A stretch of 64,000 nt of DNA from CAVXZE01 sp963766175 (GCA_963766175.1 CAVXZE010000009.1:1-64000), one strand, 5' to 3'. Shown: positions 10,641 to 19,991, counted from the stretch's first letter. Notes: generated from the sequence alone by a model not told the origin. Numbers and translations: made by a program.

Positions 10641-11498
10641 GTGGTCAGAGACCTGGCGTTCGTCCTCGGCCTCGCTTCCCTGCTCCTTGGCGCATCTGCG
10701 GCCGGGGGCCAGCCCACGGTCTGCTCGCGCTTCGAGAATGGCCAGGTCTTCGTCCTGCCGGAATGCCGCTGGCCGGACGGCTCCACCGGAGAGTACCAGC
10801 GCGTCCACCCCTTCACCGGGCAGCCGTGGGGCGGTGGCGGTGCGATGGAGATCCTGTCCTGGAACGAGTTGGCCGCCTCGGCGACGATGGTCAGCTGGCC
10901 GCTATCGCTATCCGTGAGGGTTCAAGGACCCCTTACGGTGAAATTGATGGCCAGCTTCCAGGAGCAGACCGCGAAAGGCGCCAGGATCTCCAGGATCCGC
11001 ATTACCACCAAGGACCTGATCGAGCAGTTCGAGCAGGAATTCGGCGTGAGAGGGAAGCGGGGGTCGCTCGTTCGCCGCCGCAGGATCGAGGACCTGGCGG
11101 GTGAGGAGGCGCAGCTCTACTTCGTCATGGACGGCGTGGACCACCTCGTGGAGAGCTTCATCGAGCCGCTTCCGCTCTCCCTTCCGGAGGGCTTCTACGG
11201 AAGTGCCTCCGCTCATACACTGAGACGCGGCGACGGCGCCGTCACCTCGTTCGAGTTTGAGGAGGTGTCCGCGATCACCATCGGAAATCTGGCCCTGGAC
11301 GGCTTCACCCTGAATCTCTTCTCGCTCGACGGGGGAAGGTTTGTGTGGAAGGCCCTCCCCGGGCTAAATGGATACCTCTGCAAGAAGCTCACCTCCAGGG
11401 TGACGGGCGGGATGCAGCTGTCGGAGCTGCCCCTCGAATCTCCCTTGCTGGTCACGGGCACCTTGCAGATCGGTCCGGAGAAGGCACTCTCGCCTTGA
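10641..11498 (+). CDS. Secreted hypothetical protein
   Basis: 285 residues beginning with GTGGTCAGAG..., a signal peptide ending near residue 23 (AAGG-QP). The mature domain is alpha/beta with two short cysteine positions, and no family motif is recognised. It probably shares a transcript with the gene that follows 45 bases later. No function is assigned. Confidence 0.55.
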   Translation: MVRDLAFVLGLASLLLGASAAGGQPTVCSRFENGQVFVLPECRWPDGSTGEYQRVHPFTGQPWGGGGAMEILSWNELAASATMVSWPLSLSVRVQGPLTVKLMASFQEQTAKGARISRIRITTKDLIEQFEQEFGVRGKRGSLVRRRRIEDLAGEEAQLYFVMDGVDHLVESFIEPLPLSLPEGFYGSASAHTLRRGDGAVTSFEFEEVSAITIGNLALDGFTLNLFSLDGGRFVWKALPGLNGYLCKKLTSRVTGGMQLSELPLESPLLVTGTLQIGPEKALSP

Positions 11499-11543
11499 GG
11501 TGCCGTCTCGGTCTCGCCGGATCATCCGGGCCGTTGATCGAGA

Positions 11544-12125
11544 ATGCGTAGAACGACCGCGATCGTGGCGGTGGGAACGGCGCTGCTGCTGATCGGCGCC
11601 TGGCTGGCGATCCGTTCGGGGGAGGGGGTGGAACGGTCTTCGCCCGAGTCTCGGGCGCGGGTCCCTCCGCCAGCGCCCGCGCCGGGTCCCGTCGAGACCC
11701 CCGTTTCACCTCGAGGCGGAGGCCCGTTGGAAACCGAGTCCGCTCCCGCGCTTCCGTCCACCGAGGTCGCATCAGGGGCAGAAGACGACTTGCCGCTGCC
11801 TGCGGACCTAGCGGAGATCGTCGTCCGCTACCGCGGGGCGGAGACCCCTGAGGAGAGAGAGCAGGCACTCCTCGAGCTGGCGCTGACCGATGATCCCGAG
11901 TCGCTGTCGTTTCTCCTCGACGAGCTGGATCGCGCCGACGAGGCGGAGCGCGAGAGCGTCCTCTCTGCGGTCGTCCAGTTCGGGAGTCGCGACGCCGTTC
12001 CTCGTCTTCGCGAGATGGCTCTGGTGGCGAGGTCTCCAGACGAGGCGCGACGCCTGACGGAGGCCGCCGACTACCTCGAACTGCCATCCCTAACCGAGAT
12101 CCGCCGCCGGTTGCGGGAGCCGTGA
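11544..12125 (+). CDS. Membrane-anchored HEAT-like hypothetical protein
   Basis: 193 residues: one N-terminal transmembrane helix (about 5-23), a Pro/Ser-rich linker (30-80), then acidic helical repeats (about 90-190; EREQALLELALTDDPESL and similar) that look like two or three HEAT-type units. Most of it probably sits in the periplasm as a protein-binding scaffold. It lies 45 bases after the previous secreted protein gene, and the two may work together. The function is unknown. Confidence 0.6.
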   Translation: MRRTTAIVAVGTALLLIGAWLAIRSGEGVERSSPESRARVPPPAPAPGPVETPVSPRGGGPLETESAPALPSTEVASGAEDDLPLPADLAEIVVRYRGAETPEEREQALLELALTDDPESLSFLLDELDRADEAERESVLSAVVQFGSRDAVPRLREMALVARSPDEARRLTEAADYLELPSLTEIRRRLREP

Positions 12126-12189
12126 CGCACCGGCCATCGGACGCGCCGGGTTGGCGCGACCTCGGGGCCGGTTAGACGTTTGGAACGGC

Positions 12190-12430
12190 TGTGCCGGTCA
12201 ATAAGGTCATCTTAGCCCGAAGCCATCTCCGCAGACCGGCCAGCGATGGGCGGATGGATGGGCAGAGCAGCCAGCGATTCAGGATTCTCCGACAGGCTTC
12301 GCGGCTGCCGCGCTGCCCCGAGCGTTTCACGGCGGCTCGCGGCCTGGCAGCGCGAGGAGCGTGAAGCCGGTGGGCAGTTATGCAGCGCGTCGGTATCGGT
12401 GGTGGAAACCGCCAACCTGGGGCTCGGCGA
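12190..12430 (-). mobile_element. Right-end remnant of the 1.32-kb IS type
   Basis: Begins TGTGCCGGTCAATAAGG, the same terminal repeat as at 5908, and retains the last 25 or so codons of the transposase (VGGFHHRYRRAA stop). The remainder is missing; another transposase gene joins it at about 12430-12530. Confidence 0.65.
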
Positions 12431-12526
12431 CGATCCCGTATGGTCAAGATACTCAATCCGGTGAAACTTCGAAGCCAGTTCACACAGTTGAGCGCGATTT
12501 TCCGCCAAGATCTCATCCATGACCGG

Positions 12527-12784
12527 CTACGCCGCTTCCCGGTAGTAGTACTTCAGCATCCCGCCGAGGCGCTGCTTGCACTCGATGGCGTTGCCCCGGG
12601 GCGACGGCGATGGCTCCGCCGACGGGAAGAGCAGCAGGTTATCCTTGCCTTGATGATTCCTCTCCTCGTGATAGTGCACGACGAACTCGTTCAAGGCTCG
12701 CCGGAGCCCTTCTTCCCCGAATGGGATGATCCGAGACAGACATTCCTCTCTCACGCTTCTCACGTACCTTTCGGCGTAGGCGTT
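12527..12784 (-). pseudogene. C-terminal half of rve transposase, split by the serine-recombinase element
   Basis: Reads NAYAERYVRSVREECLSRII to LGGMLKYYYREAA and stop, the C-terminal DDE region including the catalytic Glu. The rest of the same gene lies at 16157-16971 on the other side of a 3.37-kb element. Joined at the shared TT dinucleotide, the two halves give an uninterrupted PPMSPNLNAYAERYVRS. Confidence 0.8.
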
Positions 12785-12792
12785 GGACGACG

Positions 12793-13077
12793 TTGTCGAA
12801 TGCACCGGATCGGGACGGTGCGCGAAGACGCTTCCGTGTCACTCACCCGTTCCATCCCTTGGCGGGGCGAGAGTTCGAGCTGGTCACGTACCGGCACAAC
12901 TGGGGCGAGGACCGTGTCTACTTCCACGACGACGACGGGGCGCTGAAGTCGCTACCTGCGCGGTGGACCAGCGTTTTTCCTGAGGATCCTTTCGTGGTGG
13001 TCGCGGCCGGCCGCTCGCCTTTCCGGATCGGGGACCTGTGCGAGCTCAGCGACCTGCTCAGGCGGCTGAGAGCATGA
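12793..13077 (+). CDS. DUF5372-like protein of recombinase element
   Basis: 94 residues from a TTG start. The core FRVTHPFHPLAGREFELVTY and the segment DDGALKSLPARWTSVFP are characteristic of a small family found beside large serine recombinases. No enzymatic motif is visible. It begins only 8 bases from the element boundary, so its promoter would lie in the target DNA or the gene is read through from outside. The family label is from memory of these motifs. Confidence 0.65.
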   Translation: MSNAPDRDGARRRFRVTHPFHPLAGREFELVTYRHNWGEDRVYFHDDDGALKSLPARWTSVFPEDPFVVVAAGRSPFRIGDLCELSDLLRRLRA

Positions 13078-13239
13078 ACAGGCTGGGGGCGGACACCGGG
13101 TGGCCGCGAGGGGTGTCAAGCGAACTTTGCCGTCTATGTCAAATCGAATTTGCCGACATTGATTGCCTGAAGCGACCGGGAACGTATCGATATTGGAGTC
13201 TTTACGGCTATTTGTCCGCATTTTGGTGCATTGATCCCG

Positions 13240-13268
13240 TTGACAGGCAAGATCGGATGTGCATAAAT
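13240..13268 (+). promoter_or_regulatory. Sigma70-type promoter for HTH/recombinase genes
   Basis: TTGACA (13240-13245), a 17-base spacer and ATAAAT (13263-13268), in an unusually AT-rich patch. It precedes the ATG at 13309, which has AGGAGA at 13298-13303. Confidence 0.6.
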
Positions 13269-13308
13269 ATTATTACACATCCCCGCCCCTTCCTCCCAGG
13301 AGAGGCCC

Positions 13309-13773
13309 ATGGCGCGCTCGCGCCCCGATCCCAAGACCGAGGCCCTGCGGCAGCGAAGCACCCTGCATCCGCATCCCGAGTGCGTGCGGGACGAAGCGTT
13401 CCTCGACGCCGACTTCTTCGACCCACGGGACCTTCTTCAGGTCAAGTACGAGATGCTCCGTCGCGTTCGGAGCGAGGGACAGGCGATTCGCTCAGTGGCC
13501 AAGGTGTTCGGCGTCTCGCGGCCCACCTTCTACGCGGCCCAGGAGGCCTTCGAGGAAGGAGGACTGGCGGCCCTGCTTCCGAAGAAGCCGGGGCCTCGCC
13601 GCGCGCACAAGCTCCGCGAGGAGATCGTGGACTTTCTGCAGCAGGAGCGAGCGGAGGACCCCGCGCTAACGTCAGCCGAGCTGGCGGGACTCGCCGACGA
13701 GAGGTTCGGTCTGTCGGTTCACCCGCGAAGCATCGAGCGCGCCTTGGCGCGGCGGGGAAAAAAACGGCGCTGA
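13309..13773 (+). CDS. Helix-turn-helix protein of recombinase element
   Basis: 154 residues. A transposase-like HTH (about 45-80; IRSVAKVFGVSRPTFYAAQ) is followed by a second winged region (about 100-145; LTSAELAGLADERFGLSVHP). It lacks a catalytic domain and probably binds element ends or regulates the recombinase. Its last codons read GGA AAA AAA CGG CGC TGA, containing a perfect A-AAA-AAA slippery heptamer two codons before the stop, so part of the product may continue into the next frame. Confidence 0.7.
   Translation: MARSRPDPKTEALRQRSTLHPHPECVRDEAFLDADFFDPRDLLQVKYEMLRRVRSEGQAIRSVAKVFGVSRPTFYAAQEAFEEGGLAALLPKKPGPRRAHKLREEIVDFLQQERAEDPALTSAELAGLADERFGLSVHPRSIERALARRGKKRR
13758..13764 (+). 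promoter_or_regulatory. Candidate -1 programmed frameshift site (A7)
   Basis: Seven consecutive A in the phasing A AAA AAA relative to the HTH gene. A -1 slip enters the next ORF, which has no ATG and whose only nearby starts are CTG (13770) or GTG (13809). Such sites fuse OrfA and OrfB in IS3-type elements. No downstream pseudoknot was evaluated. Confidence 0.45.
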
Positions 13774-14066
13774 ACGATCCGCCGCCCGATGCGCTGCTGC
13801 CCGAGCTCGTGGCGCGTTACGAAGAGCTGCGTCGCAGCGTGCTCGAAGGGCGAGCTGGGCAGCGTCCGCTGGGCCTGGCCTTGTTCCTCCGAGAGGGCAT
13901 GCGGGCGTGGATGGACGCCTGGCTCGCGTGCCCCGTCTCGCTCGCCCCACGGCCCGAGGCCAACGCCGCTCCCGTGCCGCGGAATCCCCTTGCAAGCGCC
14001 CCCCGCGAACTCGTCGATCTCCTCGCCAGCATGGCGCTGGCTCAGATCCAGGGAGAGGCTGCATGA
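13770..14066 (+). CDS. Small ORF between HTH and recombinase genes, possibly made by frameshifting
   Basis: About 98 residues from CTG, or 85 from GTG at 13809. Mostly helical: PELVARYEELRRSVLEGRAG and LVDLLASMALAQIQ. There is no recognised domain. It overlaps the HTH stop and ends in TGA overlapping the recombinase ATG (ATGA), which implies translational coupling. Reading from the A7 slip would fuse it to the HTH protein (about 250 residues). Probably an accessory subunit; inference. Confidence 0.5.
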   Translation: MNDPPPDALLPELVARYEELRRSVLEGRAGQRPLGLALFLREGMRAWMDAWLACPVSLAPRPEANAAPVPRNPLASAPRELVDLLASMALAQIQGEAA

Positions 14067-16153
14067 CATCCGAACTCCATCAGAAGGTGACGGCGCACCA
14101 TCTTCAGCGCAACGCGTACCTGTACGTGCGCCAGTCGACAGTCCGACAGGTCTTCGAGAACCAGGAGAGCACGAAGCGACAGTACGCCCTGCGTCAGCGC
14201 GCGGTGGCCCTCGGCTGGTCTCTGGAGCGCATCATCGTGATCGACAGCGACCTGGGACGATCCGGTGCATCGACCGATCGGGAGGGCTTCCAGAAGCTCG
14301 TCACCGAGGTGAGCATGGGCCGTGCCGGCATCGTCCTCGGGCTGGAGGTCTCCCGTCTGGCGCGCAACTCGATGGACTGGCATCGGCTGCTCGAGATCTC
14401 CGCCCTCACCGATACGCTCATCCTCGACGAAGACGGCGTCTACAACCCCTGCGACTTCAACGATCGCCTGCTACTCGGGCTCAAGGGAACGATGAGCGAG
14501 GCGGAACTCCACGTCCTGCGCGCGCGTCTGCGGGGAGGCATCCTCAACAAGGCGCGGCGAGGAGAGCTCCGGACTCCGCTTCCCGTGGGCCTCGTCTACG
14601 GCGCCAGCGGGCGGGTGGAGCTGGATCCCGACCGCCAGGTCCAGGAGGCCATCCACCACCTGTTCCGCACCTTCCGTCGTACCGGATCCGCCCGGGCCAC
14701 GGTGAAGGCGTTCCGCCTGGAGCAGGTGCTCTTTCCTCGACGTCTGCGGCACGGGCCTCGCAAGGGCGAGATCGTATGGGGAGCCCCTTGCCACTGGCGT
14801 GTCCTGCAGGTGCTCCACAACCCGCGGTACGCGGGCGCCTTCGTCTTCGGCCGACACCGAACCCGCCAGCGACCCGATGGAGGCATCAGCTGCGAACTCC
14901 TGCCGCGCGAGCAGTGGCACACGCTCCTCCGCGACGCACACCCGGGCTACCTCTCCTGGGAGGAGTACGAGGAGAACCAGCGCCGACTGCGGGAGTGCGC
15001 CCAGGCGCGGGGGCGCGAGCGCCGCCTGAGCCCTCCGCGGGAGGGGCCGGCACTGCTCCAGGGCCGCGTCGTCTGCGGCGTGTGCGGAACCCGGATGACC
15101 GTCCGCTACCACGTTCGCCAGGGGAAGGCCTCGCCCGACTACGTCTGCCAGCGCCGCGGCATCGAGACGGCGACTCCGATCTGCCAGCACATCCCCGGCG
15201 CCGCGATCGACCAAGCGGTCGGCGCCCTGCTCCTCGACACCGTCCGCCCGGCCGCTCTCGAGGTGGCCCTGCAAGTGCAAGAGGAACTCCGCGCGCGTAT
15301 CGATGAGGCGGATCACCTGCGGCGCCAGCGGGTCGAGCACGCTCGCTACGAAACCGAGCTGGCTCGGCGCCGCTTCATGCAGGTCGACCCCGACAACCGC
15401 CTGGTCGCCGACGCGCTCGAGGCGGAGTGGAACGAGAAGCTCCGCGCGCTGAGCGATGCGCAGGAGGTCTACGAACAGCAACAGCAGGCGGATCGCGCCG
15501 TCCTCGGCGACGGAGAGCGGGAGCGGATCCTGGCCCTGGCCACGGACTTCCCTGCCCTGTGGAACAACCCGCGAACACCGGACCGAGAGCGGAAGCGGAT
15601 GCTCGCCCTCCTCATCGAGGACGTCACCCTACGCAAGAGCGACCGGATCGCCGTGCATGTCCGCTTCCGCGGTGGCGTGGACAAGACGTTGATCCTGCCT
15701 CTTCCCCAGCGTGCATGGGAGCTCCGCCGTACCTCCGACGAGATCGTCAAGGAAATCGATCGGCTCCTCGACAACCATACGGACGCGGAGATCGCGGCCC
15801 TCCTCAACCAGCGGGGTGCCATCTCCGGCATGAAGAAGCCGTTCTCATCTAGGATCATCATGCGCCTCCGTCGCGACTACCGGCTACCGAGTCGATACGA
15901 CCGTCTCCGCGCCTCTGGCCTGATGACCGTGAGAGAGATCGCGAAGTCCTTGGGCGTCTGCACCAGCACCGTGAAGAACCGGGCCGCCGCCGGCCTCTTG
16001 ACCGCACACCGCTTCAACGACAAGAATGAGTGCCTCTACGAGAGCCCTGGAGACCACCCGCCGGTCAAGATGCAGGGGCAAAAACTCTCTACCAGACGGC
16101 GTGTTGCGGAGATCATGGCGAATCGTACAGAGGAGGTGCAGTCAGGTGCGTAG
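14063..16153 (+). CDS. Large serine recombinase
   Basis: 696 residues. The resolvase catalytic domain spans about 18-170 with nucleophile Ser25 in YVRQST, then DLGRSGASTDREGF and LEVSRLARN. The recombinase domain (about 185-290; LRTPLPVGLVYG) is followed by a zinc ribbon (VVCGVCGTRM about 347-356, with YVCQRR) and a long coiled coil (about 410-500). The length is typical of phage-type or TnpX-type enzymes. It should cut and strand-exchange DNA through a 5'-phosphoserine link at a 2-bp core, which fits the TT seen at both element ends. It appears intact. Confidence 0.9.
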   Translation: MTSELHQKVTAHHLQRNAYLYVRQSTVRQVFENQESTKRQYALRQRAVALGWSLERIIVIDSDLGRSGASTDREGFQKLVTEVSMGRAGIVLGLEVSRLARNSMDWHRLLEISALTDTLILDEDGVYNPCDFNDRLLLGLKGTMSEAELHVLRARLRGGILNKARRGELRTPLPVGLVYGASGRVELDPDRQVQEAIHHLFRTFRRTGSARATVKAFRLEQVLFPRRLRHGPRKGEIVWGAPCHWRVLQVLHNPRYAGAFVFGRHRTRQRPDGGISCELLPREQWHTLLRDAHPGYLSWEEYEENQRRLRECAQARGRERRLSPPREGPALLQGRVVCGVCGTRMTVRYHVRQGKASPDYVCQRRGIETATPICQHIPGAAIDQAVGALLLDTVRPAALEVALQVQEELRARIDEADHLRRQRVEHARYETELARRRFMQVDPDNRLVADALEAEWNEKLRALSDAQEVYEQQQQADRAVLGDGERERILALATDFPALWNNPRTPDRERKRMLALLIEDVTLRKSDRIAVHVRFRGGVDKTLILPLPQRAWELRRTSDEIVKEIDRLLDNHTDAEIAALLNQRGAISGMKKPFSSRIIMRLRRDYRLPSRYDRLRASGLMTVREIAKSLGVCTSTVKNRAAAGLLTAHRFNDKNECLYESPGDHPPVKMQGQKLSTRRRVAEIMANRTEEVQSGA

Positions 16154-16156
16154 CCC

Positions 16157-16971
16157 TTCAAGTTCGGCGACATGGGCGGGAGCGTGATGGGCTTGATGCC
16201 GGCCAAGCGGATGAGCCGCCGAAAGGATGAGCAGAACTTCGAGTCGCGATCGAATATCAGGTACCGCTGGCCACACAGGAAGCCCCATTCCTCCATCGTG
16301 ACATTCCTTGCGACCTGCTTCATCCAGCTCTCGTTCGGGTGCTGTGTGACACCGGCGATGTGGACTTCCCGACTTCCGATCTTGATGAAGAAAAGCACGT
16401 AGTAGGTCATCAATCCCATCGGCGTGAGCACCTCGGTGGTGAAGAAGTCACAGGCGGCGATCACGTCCTGGTGCCTCTCGATGAACTCCGACCACGGGAT
16501 GTCTGGCTTTCGTCGCGGTACCGGCGGAACGCCATTGCGCTTCAAGATGTTGCCCACCGTCTCGTCGCTGATGTCGTGGCCGAGGTTCGACAGCGCCCCC
16601 GCAACTCGGTCATAGCCCCAGGTTGGATTCTCCTCGACCATACGCAGTACGAGCTTCTCCAGCTCGTCGTCCACACGAGGGCGCCCGCTCTTTCCGCGCC
16701 TGGCCGAGCCGTCGAACTTCTTGGCCACGAGCTTGCGGTACCAGGCGAGGACCGTCTCCGGCTTCACGATCGCGGCGACGTCCTTCAGGGCCTTCAGACC
16801 GAGCCGCTTGCCGAGCTTCGCCAGACGGATGCGTTCCGAATCGCTCAGCTGGGGCCGGTCGCTCAGCTTCGAGAGGAGGATCTCATTCTCGGCGGCGAGG
16901 CACTCGTTGCGTAGCAGCAGCTCTTCATCGACGTGACCAGCGACCAGTGCGAAGGCTTCGACGGCTTCCAT
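16157..16971 (-). pseudogene. N-terminal part of rve transposase, split by the serine-recombinase element
   Basis: Start at 16971. It contains the helical N-terminus, RRGKSGRPRVDDELEKLVLR, the HTH region ENPTWGYDRVAGALSNLGH and the DDE core through VIAACDFFTTEV and FDRDSKF, ending at PPMSPNL where the recombinase element begins. The last Glu of DDE lies in the detached half at 12527-12784. The gene was evidently intact until the insertion. Confidence 0.85.
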
Positions 16972-17139
16972 CGGGCGCAGATACTCCTATCTATAAGAGG
17001 GTGACATCATCGGCTGGGGCTCCGCTCAATCCCTTCGGGGACGTGGCAGCCACGTGCAGATGAGAATACAGCCCGAAATCGAGCGCAACTTCGCGAATGA
17101 GCGGACGTTTTGGGCTTTGAGGTTTCTTGACCCTACGGG

Positions 17140-19410
17140 CTAGCGCCGCAGCACGTCGCGCGTCCACTCGAAGCCCCGGCGCCAGCCGTCCGCGCAGGCG
17201 CGCCGCCGCGGCGCGGTCCCCGTCACGAAGACCTCCGCAGCTCCGGGGCACGACCGGCTCGCCCGCAGGCCGCTTCCGGGCTCGATCTCGACGAGCTCCA
17301 CGCCGCGGGGCTCGGCGAAGTCCGGGAAGCGCCGCGAGCCGAAGGCGCCCCGCACGAAGCTCGCGAAGATCGGCAGCGCGGCCTGGGCGCCGGTGAGCCC
17401 GACGCGCTTGCCGTCGTCGAAGCCCACCCAGACGGCGACGACCCAGTCGGGCGTGAAGCCCACGAACCAGGCGTCGCGGAAGTCGTTGCTGCTGCCGGTC
17501 TTGCCGGCCACCGGGCCGTTCACGCCCAGCTTCCGCGCGCCTCGCGCCGTGCCGCGCTCGAGGACGCCCTGGAGCCCGCGCGCCACCACGAAGGCTTCCG
17601 CGGGCGAGAGCCCGCGGTGCTCGCGCACCGGGTCGCCGCGCTGCACGCGGCCACTTGGGCGCACGAGGGCGAGGGTGGTGCGCGGCTCGCGCCAGCGCCC
17701 GGCCGCCGCGAAGGCCCCGTACGCCGTGGCCACCTCGAGCGGCGTCATCTCGAAGGCGCCCAGCGAGAGGCTCGGAATCGGCCGCAGCGGGCTCTCGACA
17801 CCGAGCGCTCGCGCGGTTTCCGCCACATGGACCAGCCCCACCTCCATGCCGAGGCGCGCGAAGGGCACGTTCAGCGAGTCCTCCAGGGCGCGGCGCAAGG
17901 TGACGGGACCCAGGCTGCGTCCGTCGAAGTTGCGTGGCTCCCACGGCCCGCCCTCGATGCGCATCGCGATGGGCTCGTCTGCGAGGATGGTCGCCAGGGT
18001 GAAGCGCGGCCGGGCCGGCGCGGTCAGGGCCGCCGCCAAGACGAAGGGCTTGAAGACGCTGCCCGGCTGGCGCAGTGCGCGGCGCGCGCGATCGAAGGGC
18101 GAGCGCGCGTAGTCGCGGCTGCCCGCGTAGGCGAGCACGTCGCCCGTCGTCGGGTCCAGGGCCACGAGCGCCGCCTGCAGCGGCGCGCTGCGCCGACGCA
18201 GGAGAGGGTAGCCCTTCTCGAGGCGGCTCAGCCCGCTCGTGATCGCCGCCTCCGCTGCCCGCTGCAGGTCGCCGTCGAGGGTGGTGAAGACGTCGAAGCC
18301 GTCGCGCTCGAGCGCCTCTCCGGCATGCCGCGTGGTGAGTCGCTGCTGCACCCAGTCGACGAAGTGTCCGGCGCTGCGGGCGCGCCGCTTCTCCCTGCGC
18401 ACCCCGAGCGGCGAAGCGCGCGCTGCGGCGTAGAGCTCGGCGTCGATGCGGCCGTGATCGCGCAGATCGTCCAGCACCTGGTTGCGCCGCAGCCGCGCGC
18501 GCTCCGGATGCCGGAAGGGCGAGAGCGCGTTGGGCGCGCGGATCAGCCCCGCCAGGAGGGCGCTCTCCGCCGGTGTGAGCTCCGAGGCCGCCTTCCCGAA
18601 GTAGAAGCCCGCCGCCCGACCCACGCCGTGGATCGCCCGGGCGCCGTCCTGGCCGAGATAGATCTGGTTCAGGTACGCCTCGAGGGTCTCGTCCTTTGTG
18701 GTGCGCAGCTCCAGCCAGATCGCGAGCCCGGCCTCCTGGAGCTTGCGGCTCCAGGTGCGCTCGGGGGAGAGGTACGCGTTCTTCACGAGCTGCTGGGTGA
18801 TCGTGCTGGCGCCCTCGACGATGCGGCCCTCGCGCCGGTTCTGGCGCAGCGCGCTCACGATGCGGATCGGGTCGATCCCCGGGTGCCAGCGGAAGCGCCG
18901 GTCTTCGGTGACGAGCACGGCGTCGATCAGGTGGGGCGGAAGCTCCGCCAGGCGCACGCCGATGCGGTCCTCGTCCCCCTCGCCGAAGAGCGAGCCGATC
19001 GCCTCGGGCTCGAGCAGCGCCTGTTCGATCGGGCCGCCGTCGGCGCCGCGCAGCGAGCGCACGACGTGTTTCGCGTCCACCTCGATCGCGATGGGTCCGC
19101 CCGGGTCGCGCCCGTCCGGATAGCGGAAGGCGCGACGCGCCACCTCGAGGCGCCGCTTCTGGCGACGGTAGGTGCCGGGCACGAGATCGCCGGAGGCCGC
19201 GCGGTAGCCCACACGCTCGAGGTGGGCCTCCGCCGCGTCCAGCGGCGTGCGCAGGCCGGGGGCGACCACGAGCGGCCGCGCGTAGACCCGCGACGGCACC
19301 GGCAGCAACCGGTCGCTGAGCCGGCGGTGGGGAATCCACGGCACGACCAGGAAGAGGAGTACGACGAGCGCGAACAGCCCGGCGAGCGCGTTCCACAGCC
19401 GCAAGCGCAT
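17140..19410 (-). CDS. mrcB: Class A penicillin-binding protein (PBP1b-like)
   Basis: 756 residues, a bifunctional peptidoglycan glycosyltransferase/transpeptidase of the inner membrane. One transmembrane helix (about 6-25) is followed by a UB2H-like linker (to about 150) and a GT51 domain with catalytic Glu169 in VTEDRRF and the ASTITQQLVKN motif (201-211). The transpeptidase has S451-K454 (SVFK), SLN at 512-514 and KTGS at 637-640. All key residues are present. The start ATG overlaps the stop of the upstream gene (ATGA), so the two are coupled. The assignment to PBP1b rather than another class A PBP rests on domain order. Confidence 0.9.
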   Translation of the reverse strand: MRLRLWNALAGLFALVVLLFLVVPWIPHRRLSDRLLPVPSRVYARPLVVAPGLRTPLDAAEAHLERVGYRAASGDLVPGTYRRQKRRLEVARRAFRYPDGRDPGGPIAIEVDAKHVVRSLRGADGGPIEQALLEPEAIGSLFGEGDEDRIGVRLAELPPHLIDAVLVTEDRRFRWHPGIDPIRIVSALRQNRREGRIVEGASTITQQLVKNAYLSPERTWSRKLQEAGLAIWLELRTTKDETLEAYLNQIYLGQDGARAIHGVGRAAGFYFGKAASELTPAESALLAGLIRAPNALSPFRHPERARLRRNQVLDDLRDHGRIDAELYAAARASPLGVRREKRRARSAGHFVDWVQQRLTTRHAGEALERDGFDVFTTLDGDLQRAAEAAITSGLSRLEKGYPLLRRRSAPLQAALVALDPTTGDVLAYAGSRDYARSPFDRARRALRQPGSVFKPFVLAAALTAPARPRFTLATILADEPIAMRIEGGPWEPRNFDGRSLGPVTLRRALEDSLNVPFARLGMEVGLVHVAETARALGVESPLRPIPSLSLGAFEMTPLEVATAYGAFAAAGRWREPRTTLALVRPSGRVQRGDPVREHRGLSPAEAFVVARGLQGVLERGTARGARKLGVNGPVAGKTGSSNDFRDAWFVGFTPDWVVAVWVGFDDGKRVGLTGAQAALPIFASFVRGAFGSRRFPDFAEPRGVELVEIEPGSGLRASRSCPGAAEVFVTGTAPRRRACADGWRRGFEWTRDVLRR

Positions 19411-19991
19411 CAGCCTCCGCGGGGCGCGTGCGCCCGGCCGAGCTCGCGCTCGAGCTCCTCGAGCACCTCCACGACGGCCGCCTCGGCCTCGCGCAGGTCG
19501 TCGTCGGGGCCGGGGATGGCGTGCGGATCGAAGGGGGCGAAGGGCAGGGCGTCGTAGCTCTCGCCCTCGGGCGCGAAGTGGTCGCGGTCTGACGTCCAGT
19601 CGTGGATGCGCGGGGCGGCCTCCTCGTTCCACCAGCCCACCCAGGCCTCGATCTCGTGCAGGACCTCGGTGAGGGCCTCGCGGTCGAACTCGCCGGTCAC
19701 GGTCGAGATGGCCCACTCGAGCCAGCCCGGCTCCGCCTGCGAGCGCGGCGGCGCCCCAGGCTGCTGCGCGGCCCGGGTCTCCGGGCGGCGCGTCTCGGCG
19801 CGGCGTGGGGGCGGAGCCGGGGTGGGCGCGCGGCCCTGCACCTCGCCGCGATAGCGCTCGGCGCGCTCGCGCTCGGTTTTCTGGTAGCCCTCGGCGGCCG
19901 CGATGTCGCGCGGGTCCCAGCCCGCGAGGGCTGCTCCGCCGATGGCGAGCCCCCCCACGACCACCGCGATGACGCCAATCCGAACGCCCAT
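19410..19991 (-). CDS. Membrane-anchored hypothetical protein coupled to PBP
   Basis: 193 residues: an N-terminal hydrophobic helix (about 4-24), a Pro/Arg-rich linker (about 50-85), then an acidic helical domain (about 85-190) with several Trp residues (WLEWAISTV, WVGWWNEEAAP). No known family is recognised. It overlaps the PBP start by one base and probably shares its message; a role as PBP partner in the periplasm is inference. Confidence 0.6.
   Translation of the reverse strand: MGVRIGVIAVVVGGLAIGGAALAGWDPRDIAAAEGYQKTERERAERYRGEVQGRAPTPAPPPRRAETRRPETRAAQQPGAPPRSQAEPGWLEWAISTVTGEFDREALTEVLHEIEAWVGWWNEEAAPRIHDWTSDRDHFAPEGESYDALPFAPFDPHAIPGPDDDLREAEAAVVEVLEELERELGRAHAPRGG

Larger units (their letters stand above)
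12783..16158 (+). mobile_element. Large-serine-recombinase element inserted in an IS transposase
   Basis: Element of about 3.37 kb with four tightly packed genes in one direction: DUF5372-like, HTH, small ORF, large serine recombinase. Both junctions with the interrupted transposase share only the dinucleotide TT (12783-12784 and 16157-16158), as expected for the 2-bp crossover of serine integrases. The first gene starts 8 bases inside the left end and the recombinase stop lies 3 bases before the right TT. Confidence 0.75.

Noticed and set aside
17617..19557. Plus-strand frame of 646 codons across the PBP gene
   Set aside because: Antisense shadow in GC-rich DNA; the opposite strand has all PBP motifs.
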